Origin: Erysipelotrichaceae bacterium
GTDB lineage: Bacteria; Bacillota_I; Bacilli_A; Erysipelotrichales; Erysipelotrichaceae
Direction of reading: 5' to 3'
DNA: 35,710 nucleotides
Assembly (NCBI GenBank): GCA_021209625.1
Contig: JAJOHZ010000029.1
Span: 1-35,710 of the forward strand
The translations under genes were made by a program, and so were the position numbers. Below are positions 7,676 through 15,593 of the stretch, in pieces; the first letter of the stretch is position 1, and the number at the start of each line of letters is the position of its first letter. The notes beneath the pieces were generated by a model. The model searched no databases. It was not told where the DNA came from and was given only the letters and a program-made list of their open reading frames with translations.

Positions 7676-9775
7676 TTAAAGAATCTCTAGTTCAAAACAA
7701 ACCACTTCAGCTGGAGCACAATGAATCATGAGCACTTTATGCTCATTCACATGGGCATGTAGATGAGGGTTGTTTTCACTTGAGAATGCTAAGTTACAAC
7801 GCACGTGTTGTCCAAAGAATTCTCTTGGTAATGAATCCAGTTTCACAGTGTGAGTTTGATGGTTGTAGACATCTGTATTAACCACCGCAATGAGGGCTTT
7901 CTTACCACTCACAAATCCCATGCCTGCGGCAGGATCCCAAGGAGCTGAGAAGCCTAATGGATAAGTATGTTCTTTAGAAATGATTGAATCAACGTACTGT
8001 TTTCTTAAAGCCGTGGCTTTCTCAAGTAAGTTTGGAATCACGAAACGTTGTTTATGATTCATATGGAAAGCGTACTTATCAAACAAGGCTAATTTACCAT
8101 AGTATGGATCATCTTCACTGAGTTGATAAGCTTCATCAGGACGACAATCCAACCCTGTATTCATTGGTTGACGTTCAAACACTTCTTGTCCACTGTTAAG
8201 GAAAGGAATGGTATTAGGAATAAACAGAGAGAACAGCGTAATCATCTTAGCCAGTTTCTCGCCACCTTCACGGGCAGCCAAGCGAGGGGTATCATGCGTT
8301 TCTCCAACCGCAAAGAGTGGAGATTCCATGTTCATGGAAGAATACACAAAGTTATTGAAGAAACCTTGAGCTACACGTGGAAGACGGATGAATCCATCTC
8401 CAATGATCATATTGTAGCCTTTCTCCATGGAGACTTTGGCATTCTCCACATCCAATTCTTCCGCAATGAAACAGAAGTTAGGATCAATCTCACGTGCTTT
8501 GGATAAAATCATGGAAACCAAATCTTCAGGTAAAGCATGCCCCATGTCAATGCGTGCTCCATCAATACCAAAGTTTCTTTGGAAGAAAGGAATAATGTCT
8601 GTGAGTGTATCCCATAACGGTTGATTCACCACACTGCCTGGATTATACGAAGATTTCGCGACATCAAAGAGAATGTATGGTTCCACATGACCAATCTTCT
8701 CAAGGAAAGGTTGAGCATTTAAAGGATGGTCTAAAAACAATCTAAAGAAGGTGACATCACTCCATGCGGGTTGAGGATCATTGATTCCATCTGAGAAAGC
8801 AGGGGCAATGGTCAATCCAAACATGTCTTGAACCAAGTCTAATATCTCAACGGTTCCCTTCGCTTCATGCCACTTGGCAACCACTTTATCCCATTTCTTA
8901 GGATCAATGGATTGAGGGTTGGGTTTAAACTTCTTAATATGCGCAATGACTTCCTCGCTCTTATACACATCTTCTAAGTAAATCGCCTTAGCAGGAAGCA
9001 CACTTTCAAGTGTAGGCACATGTGGTGGTTTATAATCGGATAAATCTTCATGATTAATCCAATAGAACCATTCAGGATGATCAACAATCAAGTCTGAATT
9101 CACGGAGTTGGTTCGTGGAATAATATCAATGATGACTTTCATGTCTAAGCGATGACACGCTTCCACAAACGCCTTAAACTCATCTTCAACGTTCAAGGCA
9201 TCACCAGTCATTGGGTCTTTTAATCCTTCATCAAGTTTAAAGAAGTTGGATACCCCATAAGGAGATCCTAACTCCCCTTTTTTATCTTTAAGTGAGTATT
9301 TTGAAATAGGAAGCATGTACACCACATCAATCCCCATTTTCTTAAGCAATGGCAGAATCGCAATGGCTTTCACAAAAGTGCCTGTTTCTTTTAATCCATA
9401 CAAGTTTTCGTTCTCTAAATGACCTGAGCGATCATGATCATAACTTGCGGAAGAGCGAATCATCATGGAGTAAGCATAGCTTTGTCTAATCCATGCACCA
9501 TCGCTGAGTCCTTTAGGAAGCTTTTTTGGTTGTCCTAAGAAATAGGAGGTATGATAGTCCACTTTTGAAGATCCTTGTTTGAGGATCACGTTGTTGATGA
9601 TTTCCTTATAAAACTGAAATGGATTAACAATCACATTGCCATCGTTGACATTGATTTTGGAATCCACACAGACAGCTTCATGATCCCATAAATCTGGAAT
9701 CGCATAATTGAATACGGTTTTATGTTTTTTTTCTTGAGCAGCTAAAGCTGCAGAGACTTTCTTTAAATAACTCAT
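7676..9775 (-). CDS. GH13 maltosyltransferase, Thermotoga MTase type
   Basis: 699 residues. The layout and several long motifs resemble the Thermotoga alpha-1,4-glucan maltosyltransferase as I recall it: IIPRTNSVNSDLI in place of the usual region I, HPEWFYWI, FSDGINDPQPAWSDVTF, the nucleophile region GIDGARIDMGHALP (Asp410), the acid/base region FIAEELD (Glu439 or Glu440) and region IV GETHDTPR (Asp495). That enzyme moves maltosyl units between maltodextrins, and I recall it also accepting phosphate to give maltose-1-phosphate. No signal peptide is present, so it should act in the cytoplasm on imported or stored glucan. Transcription opposes the other GH13 genes. RBS GAAAGGGAA precedes the ATG. 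The small helical protein is encoded three bases downstream. Confidence 0.85.
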   Translation of the reverse strand: MSYLKKVSAALAAQEKKHKTVFNYAIPDLWDHEAVCVDSKINVNDGNVIVNPFQFYKEIINNVILKQGSSKVDYHTSYFLGQPKKLPKGLSDGAWIRQSYAYSMMIRSSASYDHDRSGHLENENLYGLKETGTFVKAIAILPLLKKMGIDVVYMLPISKYSLKDKKGELGSPYGVSNFFKLDEGLKDPMTGDALNVEDEFKAFVEACHRLDMKVIIDIIPRTNSVNSDLIVDHPEWFYWINHEDLSDYKPPHVPTLESVLPAKAIYLEDVYKSEEVIAHIKKFKPNPQSIDPKKWDKVVAKWHEAKGTVEILDLVQDMFGLTIAPAFSDGINDPQPAWSDVTFFRLFLDHPLNAQPFLEKIGHVEPYILFDVAKSSYNPGSVVNQPLWDTLTDIIPFFQRNFGIDGARIDMGHALPEDLVSMILSKAREIDPNFCFIAEELDVENAKVSMEKGYNMIIGDGFIRLPRVAQGFFNNFVYSSMNMESPLFAVGETHDTPRLAAREGGEKLAKMITLFSLFIPNTIPFLNSGQEVFERQPMNTGLDCRPDEAYQLSEDDPYYGKLALFDKYAFHMNHKQRFVIPNLLEKATALRKQYVDSIISKEHTYPLGFSAPWDPAAGMGFVSGKKALIAVVNTDVYNHQTHTVKLDSLPREFFGQHVRCNLAFSSENNPHLHAHVNEHKVLMIHCAPAEVVCFELEIL

Positions 9776-9837
9776 AGTTCATTCCCTTTCGTCTCTATTC
9801 TATCACATCTAGCTCATTTCTAAGTCTTTGAATTCAT

Positions 9838-9870
9838 GAAAAAAGGATATCTCAATGAAGATATCCTTTG
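9838..9870 (-). terminator. Terminator of the oxidoreductase-PTS IIA operon
   Basis: Read on the minus strand, AAAGGATATCT pairs with AGATATCCTTT around a six-base loop and is followed by a run of T, twelve bases past the IIA stop. Confidence 0.85.
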
Positions 9871-9881
9871 TGAAATGGGGG

Positions 9882-10247
9882 CTACTTGATAAAACGAATA
9901 CTGTCTCCAACCTTCACTTCTGGAACTTGATAAGGGGATAATAAAGCACTTCCAGGGAGTAAATTGGTTCCTTCTTCTAAACCAAAATACAATGAGATAT
10001 GACCTAAATCATACAAGGTTTGATTGGCCACATGACCAATGTCTTCCACAGTATAAGTGGTGTTACCAAACATGATTTTAGACCCTTTTTTAAGCATGTC
10101 TTTTTGCGGTTTGTCTTTGAAATCATGAATGATGGAAATTTCTCTGAATTCTGCTGGTGCAGTGCTGTTGAATAAGATAAGAATAGGATAGTCCTCTGAA
10201 ATGGCAAGTTCACCGATCTCAACAATCTTTGATGAAATCATGCTCAT
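9882..10247 (-). CDS. srlB: PTS glucitol/sorbitol-type IIA component
   Basis: 121 residues matching the SrlB/GutB family: FNSTAPAEFREISIIHDF contains the conserved His41 expected to accept the phosphoryl group from HPr, followed by the GHVANQTLYDLGHISLYF segment and the C-terminal PGSALLS...VKVGDSIRFIK strand pair. It passes phosphate to the IIB domain of the IIBC protein at 12700. The chosen start at 10247 makes an ATGA overlap with the oxidoreductase stop and follows AGGAGG inside that gene; upstream in-frame codons would sit inside the oxidoreductase. It is separated from the other PTS subunits by the divergent promoter, so the PTS is built from two operons. Confidence 0.9.
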   Translation of the reverse strand: MSMISSKIVEIGELAISEDYPILILFNSTAPAEFREISIIHDFKDKPQKDMLKKGSKIMFGNTTYTVEDIGHVANQTLYDLGHISLYFGLEEGTNLLPGSALLSPYQVPEVKVGDSIRFIK

Positions 10248-11485
10248 CCTAAGAGTTCCTCCTGTAATTGACGTAGTTTCCAAACGGTAGTAGTGATATC
10301 AAGGGAGACATCATCCAAGGTTACGAATGTTCCATTAGGGATATCACGTTTCGCAACACAGTTACCCGCAATGAGTCCAATTGGAATGTATTGTTTCTCT
10401 TTGGTAACTTGATGTGATTCAATGACACCACGGACACAATAGCCACCAATACCATCCAAACGCTCTCCAGCTTTAATGTCTTTCTTCGCTACCGCAACGG
10501 TATCAGAGATTTGACCAATAGGAGTAATCGCTGCTTGTTTATTCAATAAGGCACGAGCAATGGTCACTGGAGTTTCAAGACTTGCTAAGTGGTATGGACG
10601 ATAGAGGATGTGATGATCACGATCCACTTTCATCATGTAGTTCATGGTTTCCGCAACACCAGTAGATTGCGCTTTAATGATCGCAAACACCCCTGGAGCT
10701 AAGCCATCCACGTATTCCACAACACCGTATTTATCAAGAACTCCACCTTCAGACTTAAGTCGAAGTTGAGCGACGGTTTCTTCTAAATGTCCTTTAATCC
10801 CATGCATGCCAGTGACATCAGCCACATAACCGGTCGCATTGGAAAGCAATGTCATTTCAGCCATGGTCTTTGTTCCATCGGCGAAGGAAGCTAACATGTG
10901 AGCTGACATGTTTCTTTCTCTTGCTTCATCTCCTACGGAAGTAGGATTGGCTTCTGGACGAAGCTTATTGTTTTTACCTTTACCTAAGACCAAAACTTCA
11001 AATCCCATGGTCTTCGCAAATTCATACAATTCAAAGGTGGATGCAGGTTCATCCCCATCACTACCGGTATACATTAATCCAGCAGCAGAGAAGAGTTTAT
11101 GTAAGAGTGGGCCCACCGTAATATCAATCTCAACGTTAAGTAAGACTAAATGTTTCTTCGCCATTAAACATGCTAAGGCAAGTTTGGCTCCTACTTCAGG
11201 AACACCCGTCGCATCAACCAACACTTCCACGTTAGGATGATTCACAACGTCTTTAAAGTTAGTGGATAAGAATACATCATAAGGTAAGGTTGCTTTTTCA
11301 TCAAAGGCTTTCTTTGCCTTAAGGGCATTCTCCATATTGATATCCGAAATCCCTGCTACGACCATACCAGGAATGGATGCGATTTGCGCAATCATGCCAA
11401 AACCCATCTGACCAGCACCGATGACCCCAACACGAATTGGGTTATTTGCTTTTTCACGTTCTAATAATTGTGTATAAATGCTCAT
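10244..11485 (-). CDS. SAF-domain NAD(P)-dependent oxidoreductase, DXR-like (DRL)/COG4091 family
   Basis: 413 residues. The N-terminal Rossmann domain carries GAGQMG at 23-28; the middle holds the family stretch with GKGKNN and SVGDEARERN; the C-terminal ~100 residues are a SAF domain (KKDIKAGERLDGIGG and AKRDIPNGTFVTLDDV). Such proteins are often labelled homoserine-dehydrogenase-like, but the group includes DRL (DXR-II) enzymes that interconvert 1-deoxyxylulose 5-phosphate and 2-C-methylerythritol 4-phosphate. Here the gene overlaps a PTS IIA gene and diverges from the PTS permease, so a catabolic role on a PTS-made sugar-alcohol phosphate is far more likely than homoserine metabolism. The start is the ATG at 11485 after GGGAGG; a longer frame to 11545 lacks a ribosome site. 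The substrate is inferred. Confidence 0.85.
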   Translation of the reverse strand: MSIYTQLLEREKANNPIRVGVIGAGQMGFGMIAQIASIPGMVVAGISDINMENALKAKKAFDEKATLPYDVFLSTNFKDVVNHPNVEVLVDATGVPEVGAKLALACLMAKKHLVLLNVEIDITVGPLLHKLFSAAGLMYTGSDGDEPASTFELYEFAKTMGFEVLVLGKGKNNKLRPEANPTSVGDEARERNMSAHMLASFADGTKTMAEMTLLSNATGYVADVTGMHGIKGHLEETVAQLRLKSEGGVLDKYGVVEYVDGLAPGVFAIIKAQSTGVAETMNYMMKVDRDHHILYRPYHLASLETPVTIARALLNKQAAITPIGQISDTVAVAKKDIKAGERLDGIGGYCVRGVIESHQVTKEKQYIPIGLIAGNCVAKRDIPNGTFVTLDDVSLDITTTVWKLRQLQEELLG

Positions 11486-11560
11486 AATACCTCCCTTATG
11501 GCTTTTTATGATTGAAGTGTATGTCAATGCGGTAACAAAAATCAAGTTTTATGAGCAAAG

Positions 11561-11574
11561 ATGACATTTGTTAC
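11561..11574. promoter_or_regulatory. Operator-like site 1 (ACATTTGT core)
   Basis: ATGACATTTGTTAC is an imperfect 6+2+6 inverted repeat in the divergent oxidoreductase/PTS promoter region. Its 12-base core ACATTTGTTACA recurs exactly at 14579 in front of the SorC-type gene. Confidence 0.6.
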
Positions 11575-11591
11575 ACAATTGTGAGAAAATG

Positions 11592-11637
11592 TGTGATAAT
11601 CACATGATAGAAAATGCGATTTTTTCACATTTGTGAA
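11592..11637. promoter_or_regulatory. Two inverted repeats including operator-like site 2
   Basis: TGTGATAATCACA (11592-11604) is symmetrical about a single base, and TTCACATTTGTGAA (11624-11637) is a perfect 6+2+6 inverted repeat sharing the ACATTTGT core of the SorC-linked sites. Both lie between the divergent genes and upstream of the PTS promoter. Confidence 0.55.
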
Positions 11638-11663
11638 TGAAGCGTGGAAGTGAATCGCTTTTG

Positions 11664-11724
11664 TTGACAATGAACCTTGAAAAAACCTAAACTTAAGTTA
11701 ACTTGAAAGATAAAGCGCTTTCAA
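11664..11724 (+). promoter_or_regulatory. PTS promoter region with cre-like box
   Basis: TTGACA at 11664-11669 is followed after 18 bases by TAAACT (11688-11693), a weak -10. TAAAGCGCTTTCAA at 11711-11724 is a near-consensus CcpA cre element with the perfect palindrome AAAGCGCTTT, placed downstream of the -10 where bound CcpA would act as a roadblock or prevent initiation. Confidence 0.55.
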
Positions 11725-11737
11725 AGGGGAAAGAGAG

Positions 11738-12159
11738 GTGTTGTTTTGGGATTACACACGACTCATCTGGGCCTTTGCTGCTTTATGGTTAACTCAATCC
11801 ATCTTGCTTTCATTCAAAGCCGATCCATGAGTAAGAAGATTCTGGAACTGCAACGTTCACACAGTGTTGGTCATATGGGGATAGGACTATCACGTGCAAA
11901 GTACAATGCAGGCAAAGGAATCATCCTCACTGTGATTACAGACATGGAAGGGAAAATTGTAGAGTTTCAATTGCTTTCTGGATACACCGTAATGGCTCGC
12001 TTCAAAAGCATCCCAAAATTTGTTGGTTTGATGCCACATGAAGTGGTCGCGTCGATGACATCGAAGAAAGATAAACGCCTTAGTCGTGCCTTTATCCAAG
12101 CGATCGAAAAGATCAACGACGAAAGATTGAAGCAGGGATTATCGCAGTTAGTTGTTTAA
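11738..12159 (+). CDS. gutM: GutM-like glucitol-operon activator membrane protein, split by an apparent frameshift
   Basis: GutM proteins have one N-terminal membrane helix followed by a ~90-residue cytoplasmic domain. The helix (LIWAFAALWLTQSILLSF) is read from a GTG at 11738 or TTG at 11741 after an AG-rich ribosome site and stops at TGA 11828-11830. The soluble domain (MSKKILELQRSHSVGHMGIG ... VMARFKSIPKFVGLMPHE) is read in another frame whose first ATG, at 11827, overlaps that stop as ATGA. Together they make a normal-length GutM of about 140 residues. A missing base near 11822-11830 would rejoin them; alternatively the protein is truly encoded as two coupled pieces. It heads the PTS operon, as gutM is linked to glucitol PTS genes elsewhere. 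Confidence 0.75.
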
Positions 12160-12181
12160 AACCTATATAAGGAGGAACATT

Positions 12182-12695
12182 ATGGATTTCTTAGTTGAAT
12201 TAGCTGAAGGGTTTATTGGGATATTCAATGCGGGTGGTGGAGTATTAACATCACTTGTAACTGGTATCTTACCAACCCTCATCGTCTTGTTGACATTTGT
12301 TAACGCCCTCATCGTCTTGATTGGTGAAGAACGTGTAACTGGATTCGCTCGTCTGATGACAAAAAACATTGTCTTACGTTACACTGTGTTCCCAGTCCTA
12401 GCTGTTTTCTTCTTAACAAACCCAATGTGTTATTCATTTGGTAAATTCGTTGAAGAAAAAACAAAAACCAGCTTTCTATGATGCAGCGGTATCATTTGTT
12501 CACCCAATTACTGGATTATTCCCACATGCGAATGCTGGTGAATTATTCGTTTGGATTGGAATCTCCTCTGGTCTTACTACTTTAGGATTAAGCTTAGGCC
12601 CATTAGCACTTCGCTACTTTATCGTAGGGGTAATCGTCATCTTAATTCGTGGTATCGTCACTGAAACCCTCACTAAGATGATGTGGAAAGACTAA
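12182..12695 (+). CDS. srlA: PTS glucitol/sorbitol-type IIC component, with apparent +1 frameshift
   Basis: Joined, the two frames give ~170 residues collinear with SrlA: MDFLVELAEGFIGIFNAGG, GILPTLIVLLTFVNALIVLIG, TNPMCYSFGKFVEEK, then KPAFYDAAVSFVHPITGLFP, ELFVWIGISSGLTTLGL and a last membrane helix. It is part of the membrane channel for the sugar alcohol together with the IIBC protein. The first frame runs into a stop at 12479-12481; the second begins to match right at the A-run at 12456-12461. Deleting one A restores a single frame. The start is the ATG at 12182 after AAGGAGG; an upstream ATG at 12152 overlaps gutM and lacks a ribosome site. A homopolymer consensus error is most likely. 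Confidence 0.85.
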
Positions 12696-12699
12696 GATT

Positions 12700-13707
12700 A
12701 TGGCAGATGTAAAAGTCGTCAAAGTCACCAAAGGTAAAGGAGGATGGGGTGGCCCATTACTTCTAGCAGAAACTGACAAAAAGAAAATTGTTGCTTCTGT
12801 CACTGGTGGTGGAATTCATCCTGTAGCTCAACGTATTGCTGATTTACTTGGCGTCGAAGCTAGAGATGGTTTTAGTACTAAAGTAGAAGTCGATGAAATG
12901 ATTTGTGCTGTTATTGACTGTGGTGGTACAGCTCGTTGTGGTGTTTATCCAAAACTTGGAGTTCTCACCATTGACTTGCATGCAATTACACCATCAGGTC
13001 CTCTTATGAAATTCATGAACGAAGAAAACTTCGTCTCAGGTGTTCGTGTTGAAGACATTGCAATGGCGGATGGAAGTACTCCACCACTACCGGTGACTCC
13101 AACTAAAGAAGAAAAGAAAGCACATGTTAAAGCTGTAAAAGAGGAGGTCAAAAAAGAAATGGCTAGTAAACAAAGCCCTGTGGCTGCATTAATTAATAAG
13201 ATCGGCCGTGCTGTTGGTGGAGTCGTAGGAGCATTCTACCAAGCAGGACGTGAATCCGTTGATATCGTTATTAAAAACGTCTTACCATTCATGGCATTCA
13301 TTTCCATGATGATTGGTTTAATTACCTTTACTGGTGTTGGTACCGTAATTGCGGAAGCCGTCAAACCTCTATCTGGAAATATCTTTGGAATGGTTGTCTT
13401 GTCCTTCATTGCAGCAATCCCATTCTTATCTCCTGTATTAGGTCCAGGCGCTGTTATTGCTCAAGTTATTGGTGTGTTGTTAGGGGTTGAAATTGGTGCA
13501 GGACGTCTTGCTCCATCCATGGCTCTTCCAGCATTATTCGCCATTAACGCTCAAGTAGGTGCTGACTTCGTTCCTGTAGGATTAACGCTTGCAGAAGCAG
13601 AACCTAAAACTGTTGAAGTGGGTGTCCCTGCGGTATTATTCTCACGTTTAATCACCGGCCCAATCTCAGTTATCATTGCTTACTTATTCAGCTTCGGTTT
13701 ATATTAA
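12700..13707 (+). CDS. srlE: PTS glucitol/sorbitol-type IIBC component
   Basis: 335 residues matching SrlE. The N-terminal IIB domain (1-~130) has GKGGWGGPL and the hallmark VIDCGGTARCGVYPK with Cys74 and Cys80, one of which should carry the phosphoryl group. A charged Lys/Glu linker (~130-155) leads to the membrane domain with VLPFMAFISMMIGLI, FLSPVLGPGAVIAQVIGVLLG and LPALFAINAQVGADFVPVGL. It takes phosphate from the IIA protein at 9882 and phosphorylates the polyol during entry. It starts four bases after the IIC stop. The linker is somewhat longer than in Escherichia coli SrlE. The family transports polyols; the exact substrate here need not be glucitol because no glucitol-6-phosphate dehydrogenase is present. 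Confidence 0.93.
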   Translation: MADVKVVKVTKGKGGWGGPLLLAETDKKKIVASVTGGGIHPVAQRIADLLGVEARDGFSTKVEVDEMICAVIDCGGTARCGVYPKLGVLTIDLHAITPSGPLMKFMNEENFVSGVRVEDIAMADGSTPPLPVTPTKEEKKAHVKAVKEEVKKEMASKQSPVAALINKIGRAVGGVVGAFYQAGRESVDIVIKNVLPFMAFISMMIGLITFTGVGTVIAEAVKPLSGNIFGMVVLSFIAAIPFLSPVLGPGAVIAQVIGVLLGVEIGAGRLAPSMALPALFAINAQVGADFVPVGLTLAEAEPKTVEVGVPAVLFSRLITGPISVIIAYLFSFGLY

Positions 13708-13744
13708 TCTTGATTAAACAACGCTTCAACTTTCCAAAAAGATC

Positions 13745-13776
13745 AAAAGTAGGTATGATATACATGCCTACTTTTT
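13745..13776 (+). terminator. Terminator of the PTS operon
   Basis: AAAAGTAGGTATG pairs with CATGCCTACTTTT (one G-T pair) around ATATA, followed by T residues. It ends just before the ribosome site of the LipL-like gene. Confidence 0.85.
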
Positions 13777-13789
13777 CCTTGAGGTATCT

Positions 13790-14488
13790 ATGAACTATCA
13801 TTGCATCTACATACATCAAAAAGGACCTTTAGCGCAACTTGTGCATCAAGATCGTTTGTTTGCGAAAACATTGCAAAACAATGAAATAGGACTTCGATTC
13901 TATGAAACTAAAGGGGTTATATTAGGCAAACTGGATCAGATGTGTGCCCAGTTTGATCAAGGAGTTGCCTATCTTCATCAACAAGGATATGAAACCACCA
14001 TTCGTGAACAAGGTGGTTTAGGCGTCGTGGTGGATGAAGGGGTTCTTAATGTCAGTCTTATTCTACCCACATCCCTTAAACCGTACAGTGGCTTGTATGA
14101 AGCATATGATACGTTAGTGATGCTGCTTCAAAGAGCATTTAAAGAGAGTCCCCATAAACTGTATTTCTATGAAATTGAACATTCCTATTGTCCAGGAAAG
14201 TATGATGGGGTGATTAATGAAAAGAAATGGTGTGGCATCGCACAAAAAAGAATGAAGGACAAAGTCATTGTCTCTGCAACACTCATGATCAGTGGAGATC
14301 AAATGCAAAGAGGGGAATTAATGAAAACCTTCTATGACATTGCGAACACCACCCAAGATCCTCGCTTTCCCACCATTGATCCAACATGCATGAGCACACT
14401 CTCACACGCAATGTCACAACCCTTAACCAATGAAAAGGTCATTACGATTCTTTTTAACACAATCAAAACATGGGTTCAAGAGTTGTGA
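13790..14488 (+). CDS. LipL/LplA-family lipoyl or octanoyl transferase
   Basis: 232 residues of the biotin/lipoate protein ligase fold. REQGGLGVVVDEGVLNVSL corresponds to the acyl-binding glycine loop and SYCPGKYDGVINEKKWCGIAQKR to the family core. Cys134 in SYCPG aligns with the active-site cysteine of the Bacillus LipL/LipM transferases, favouring transfer of a lipoyl or octanoyl group between carrier proteins over ATP-dependent ligation. Its target is very likely Lys43 of the E2 protein at 18985, encoded in the operon that follows. The gene sits between the PTS terminator and the SorC-controlled promoter. The start ATG follows GAGG. Lipoate-protein ligase is the alternative reading. Confidence 0.8.
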   Translation: MNYHCIYIHQKGPLAQLVHQDRLFAKTLQNNEIGLRFYETKGVILGKLDQMCAQFDQGVAYLHQQGYETTIREQGGLGVVVDEGVLNVSLILPTSLKPYSGLYEAYDTLVMLLQRAFKESPHKLYFYEIEHSYCPGKYDGVINEKKWCGIAQKRMKDKVIVSATLMISGDQMQRGELMKTFYDIANTTQDPRFPTIDPTCMSTLSHAMSQPLTNEKVITILFNTIKTWVQEL

Positions 14489-14494
14489 AACAAC

Positions 14495-14589
14495 GTAACA
14501 TTTGTGACGTAACATGTGAAATATTCACAAAAAAACACTAGGTTTGTAACATTTGTTTGTTTCAAACCTTTTAATTTGACATTTGTTAC
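14495..14589. promoter_or_regulatory. Three operator-like sites upstream of the SorC-type regulator
   Basis: GTAACATTTGTGAC (14495-14508), GTAACATTTGTTTG (14546-14559) and TTGACATTTGTTAC (14576-14589) share the ACATTTGT core with two sites at 11561 and 11624. The third overlaps the -35 hexamer. A further inverted repeat, GTGAA-ATA-TTCAC, lies at 14516-14528. Their arrangement fits a SorC-family effector-controlled regulator acting on its own operon and on the PTS operon. Confidence 0.65.
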
Positions 14590-14604
14590 AGTGCGTTTTA
14601 TGAT
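14576..14604 (+). promoter_or_regulatory. Near-consensus sigma-A promoter of the SorC-dehydrogenase-transketolase operon
   Basis: TTGACA (14576-14581), a 17-base spacer and TATGAT (14599-14604). An operator-like repeat covers the -35, so bound regulator would repress. Confidence 0.85.
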
Positions 14605-14639
14605 GTGAGCGAAGATGTAGTTTTCACAATGGAGGCCGT

Positions 14640-15587
14640 ATGACGAACAAAGATGATTTACGCCTGCTGATTGACATTGCGCAAATGTATTATGGTGAAG
14701 AAGCCACTCAAGATGATGTAGCTAAACGCTTTAACATTTCTCGCTCCTTAGTGTCGAAGTACCTTTCGCGTGCTCGAGATTTAGGAATTGTTGAAATCAG
14801 AGTGCATGATGAATTGTTCCATCCTTACAAGCAATTGGAGGAGAGGATCAAGAAAAAGTATGACTTGGAGACAGTGATTTGTGTTAATGCTGCAGATCCT
14901 TCACAAGTCAAACAACGTATTGGTGATGCGACTGCCAAGTATCTTTCAAAGGTGATTCAATCGGATTCCATCATTGGTGTGAGTGCTGGAACGACTGTGT
15001 ATGAGGTAGCTTCAAACATGTATTTGAATGTTACCATGAACAATTTAACCTTTGTCCCTTTAGTGGGAGGTCTTGGTAAAGAACACACTGATATTCAAGC
15101 GAATGTGGTGTGTGATATCTTTGCTCGTCGTACTGGCGGTGTGTCCGTGGATCTGCATGTTCCAGTGTTGGTGGACAATCCCATGGCCAAACAAGTGCTT
15201 TTATCCCAAAACTTCATTAAAAAGACGTTTGATTTAATGAAGCGTGTGGATATTGCCTTAGTGGGTATTGGAGGAGCTCCTGTCTACGATGAAATGACAG
15301 GTGCATACTTGCATAAAGTGGATCCTACCGCACTAGAAAACAAAGAGAGGGTAACAGGGGATATTTGTTACAACTTCTTTGATAAAGAGGGCCAATACAT
15401 TGATACCGATTGGAATAAGCGGGTCATGGCCATTGATTTAGAAGAAATCAAAAAGATTCCACTGGTGATTGGAGCCTCAGGTGGCTTGCATAAAGTGGAA
15501 GGCATTAGAGCGGCTTTAAAAGGTCAGCTTATCAATGTCTTAATTACGGATATTAATACCGCTCGTGAATTACTGAAAGAGGAGTAA
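14640..15587 (+). CDS. SorC-family sugar-responsive transcriptional regulator
   Basis: 315 residues. The N-terminal HTH (about 20-50: ATQDDVAKRFNISRSLVSKYL) is followed by the SorC sugar-binding domain, which resembles a phosphosugar isomerase fold: VIQSDSIIGVSAGTTVYEVA, FVPLVGGLG, VDIALVGIGGAP and IPLVIGASGGLHKVEGIRAALKGQLINVLITD. These proteins sense a phosphorylated sugar intermediate and release or bind DNA. It is the first gene of the operon with lpdA, E1, E2 and transketolase genes, and its own promoter carries the ACATTTGT sites also present at the PTS/oxidoreductase promoters, so it probably coordinates the whole pathway. The start ATG follows TGGAGG. The effector is probably the PTS product or the derived ketose phosphate. 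Confidence 0.88.
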   Translation: MTNKDDLRLLIDIAQMYYGEEATQDDVAKRFNISRSLVSKYLSRARDLGIVEIRVHDELFHPYKQLEERIKKKYDLETVICVNAADPSQVKQRIGDATAKYLSKVIQSDSIIGVSAGTTVYEVASNMYLNVTMNNLTFVPLVGGLGKEHTDIQANVVCDIFARRTGGVSVDLHVPVLVDNPMAKQVLLSQNFIKKTFDLMKRVDIALVGIGGAPVYDEMTGAYLHKVDPTALENKERVTGDICYNFFDKEGQYIDTDWNKRVMAIDLEEIKKIPLVIGASGGLHKVEGIRAALKGQLINVLITDINTARELLKEE

Positions 15588-15593
15588 GACACC

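Noticed and set aside
10244-11485. Homoserine dehydrogenase for amino-acid synthesis
   Set aside because: The SAF domain, overlap with a PTS IIA gene and absence of threonine or methionine genes argue against it.
12440-12480. Programmed ribosomal frameshift in the IIC gene
   Set aside because: The shift needed is +1, not the -1 expected at A-AAA-AAC-like sites; no stimulatory hairpin or Shine-Dalgarno-like element was evident, and similar breaks elsewhere point to sequencing error.
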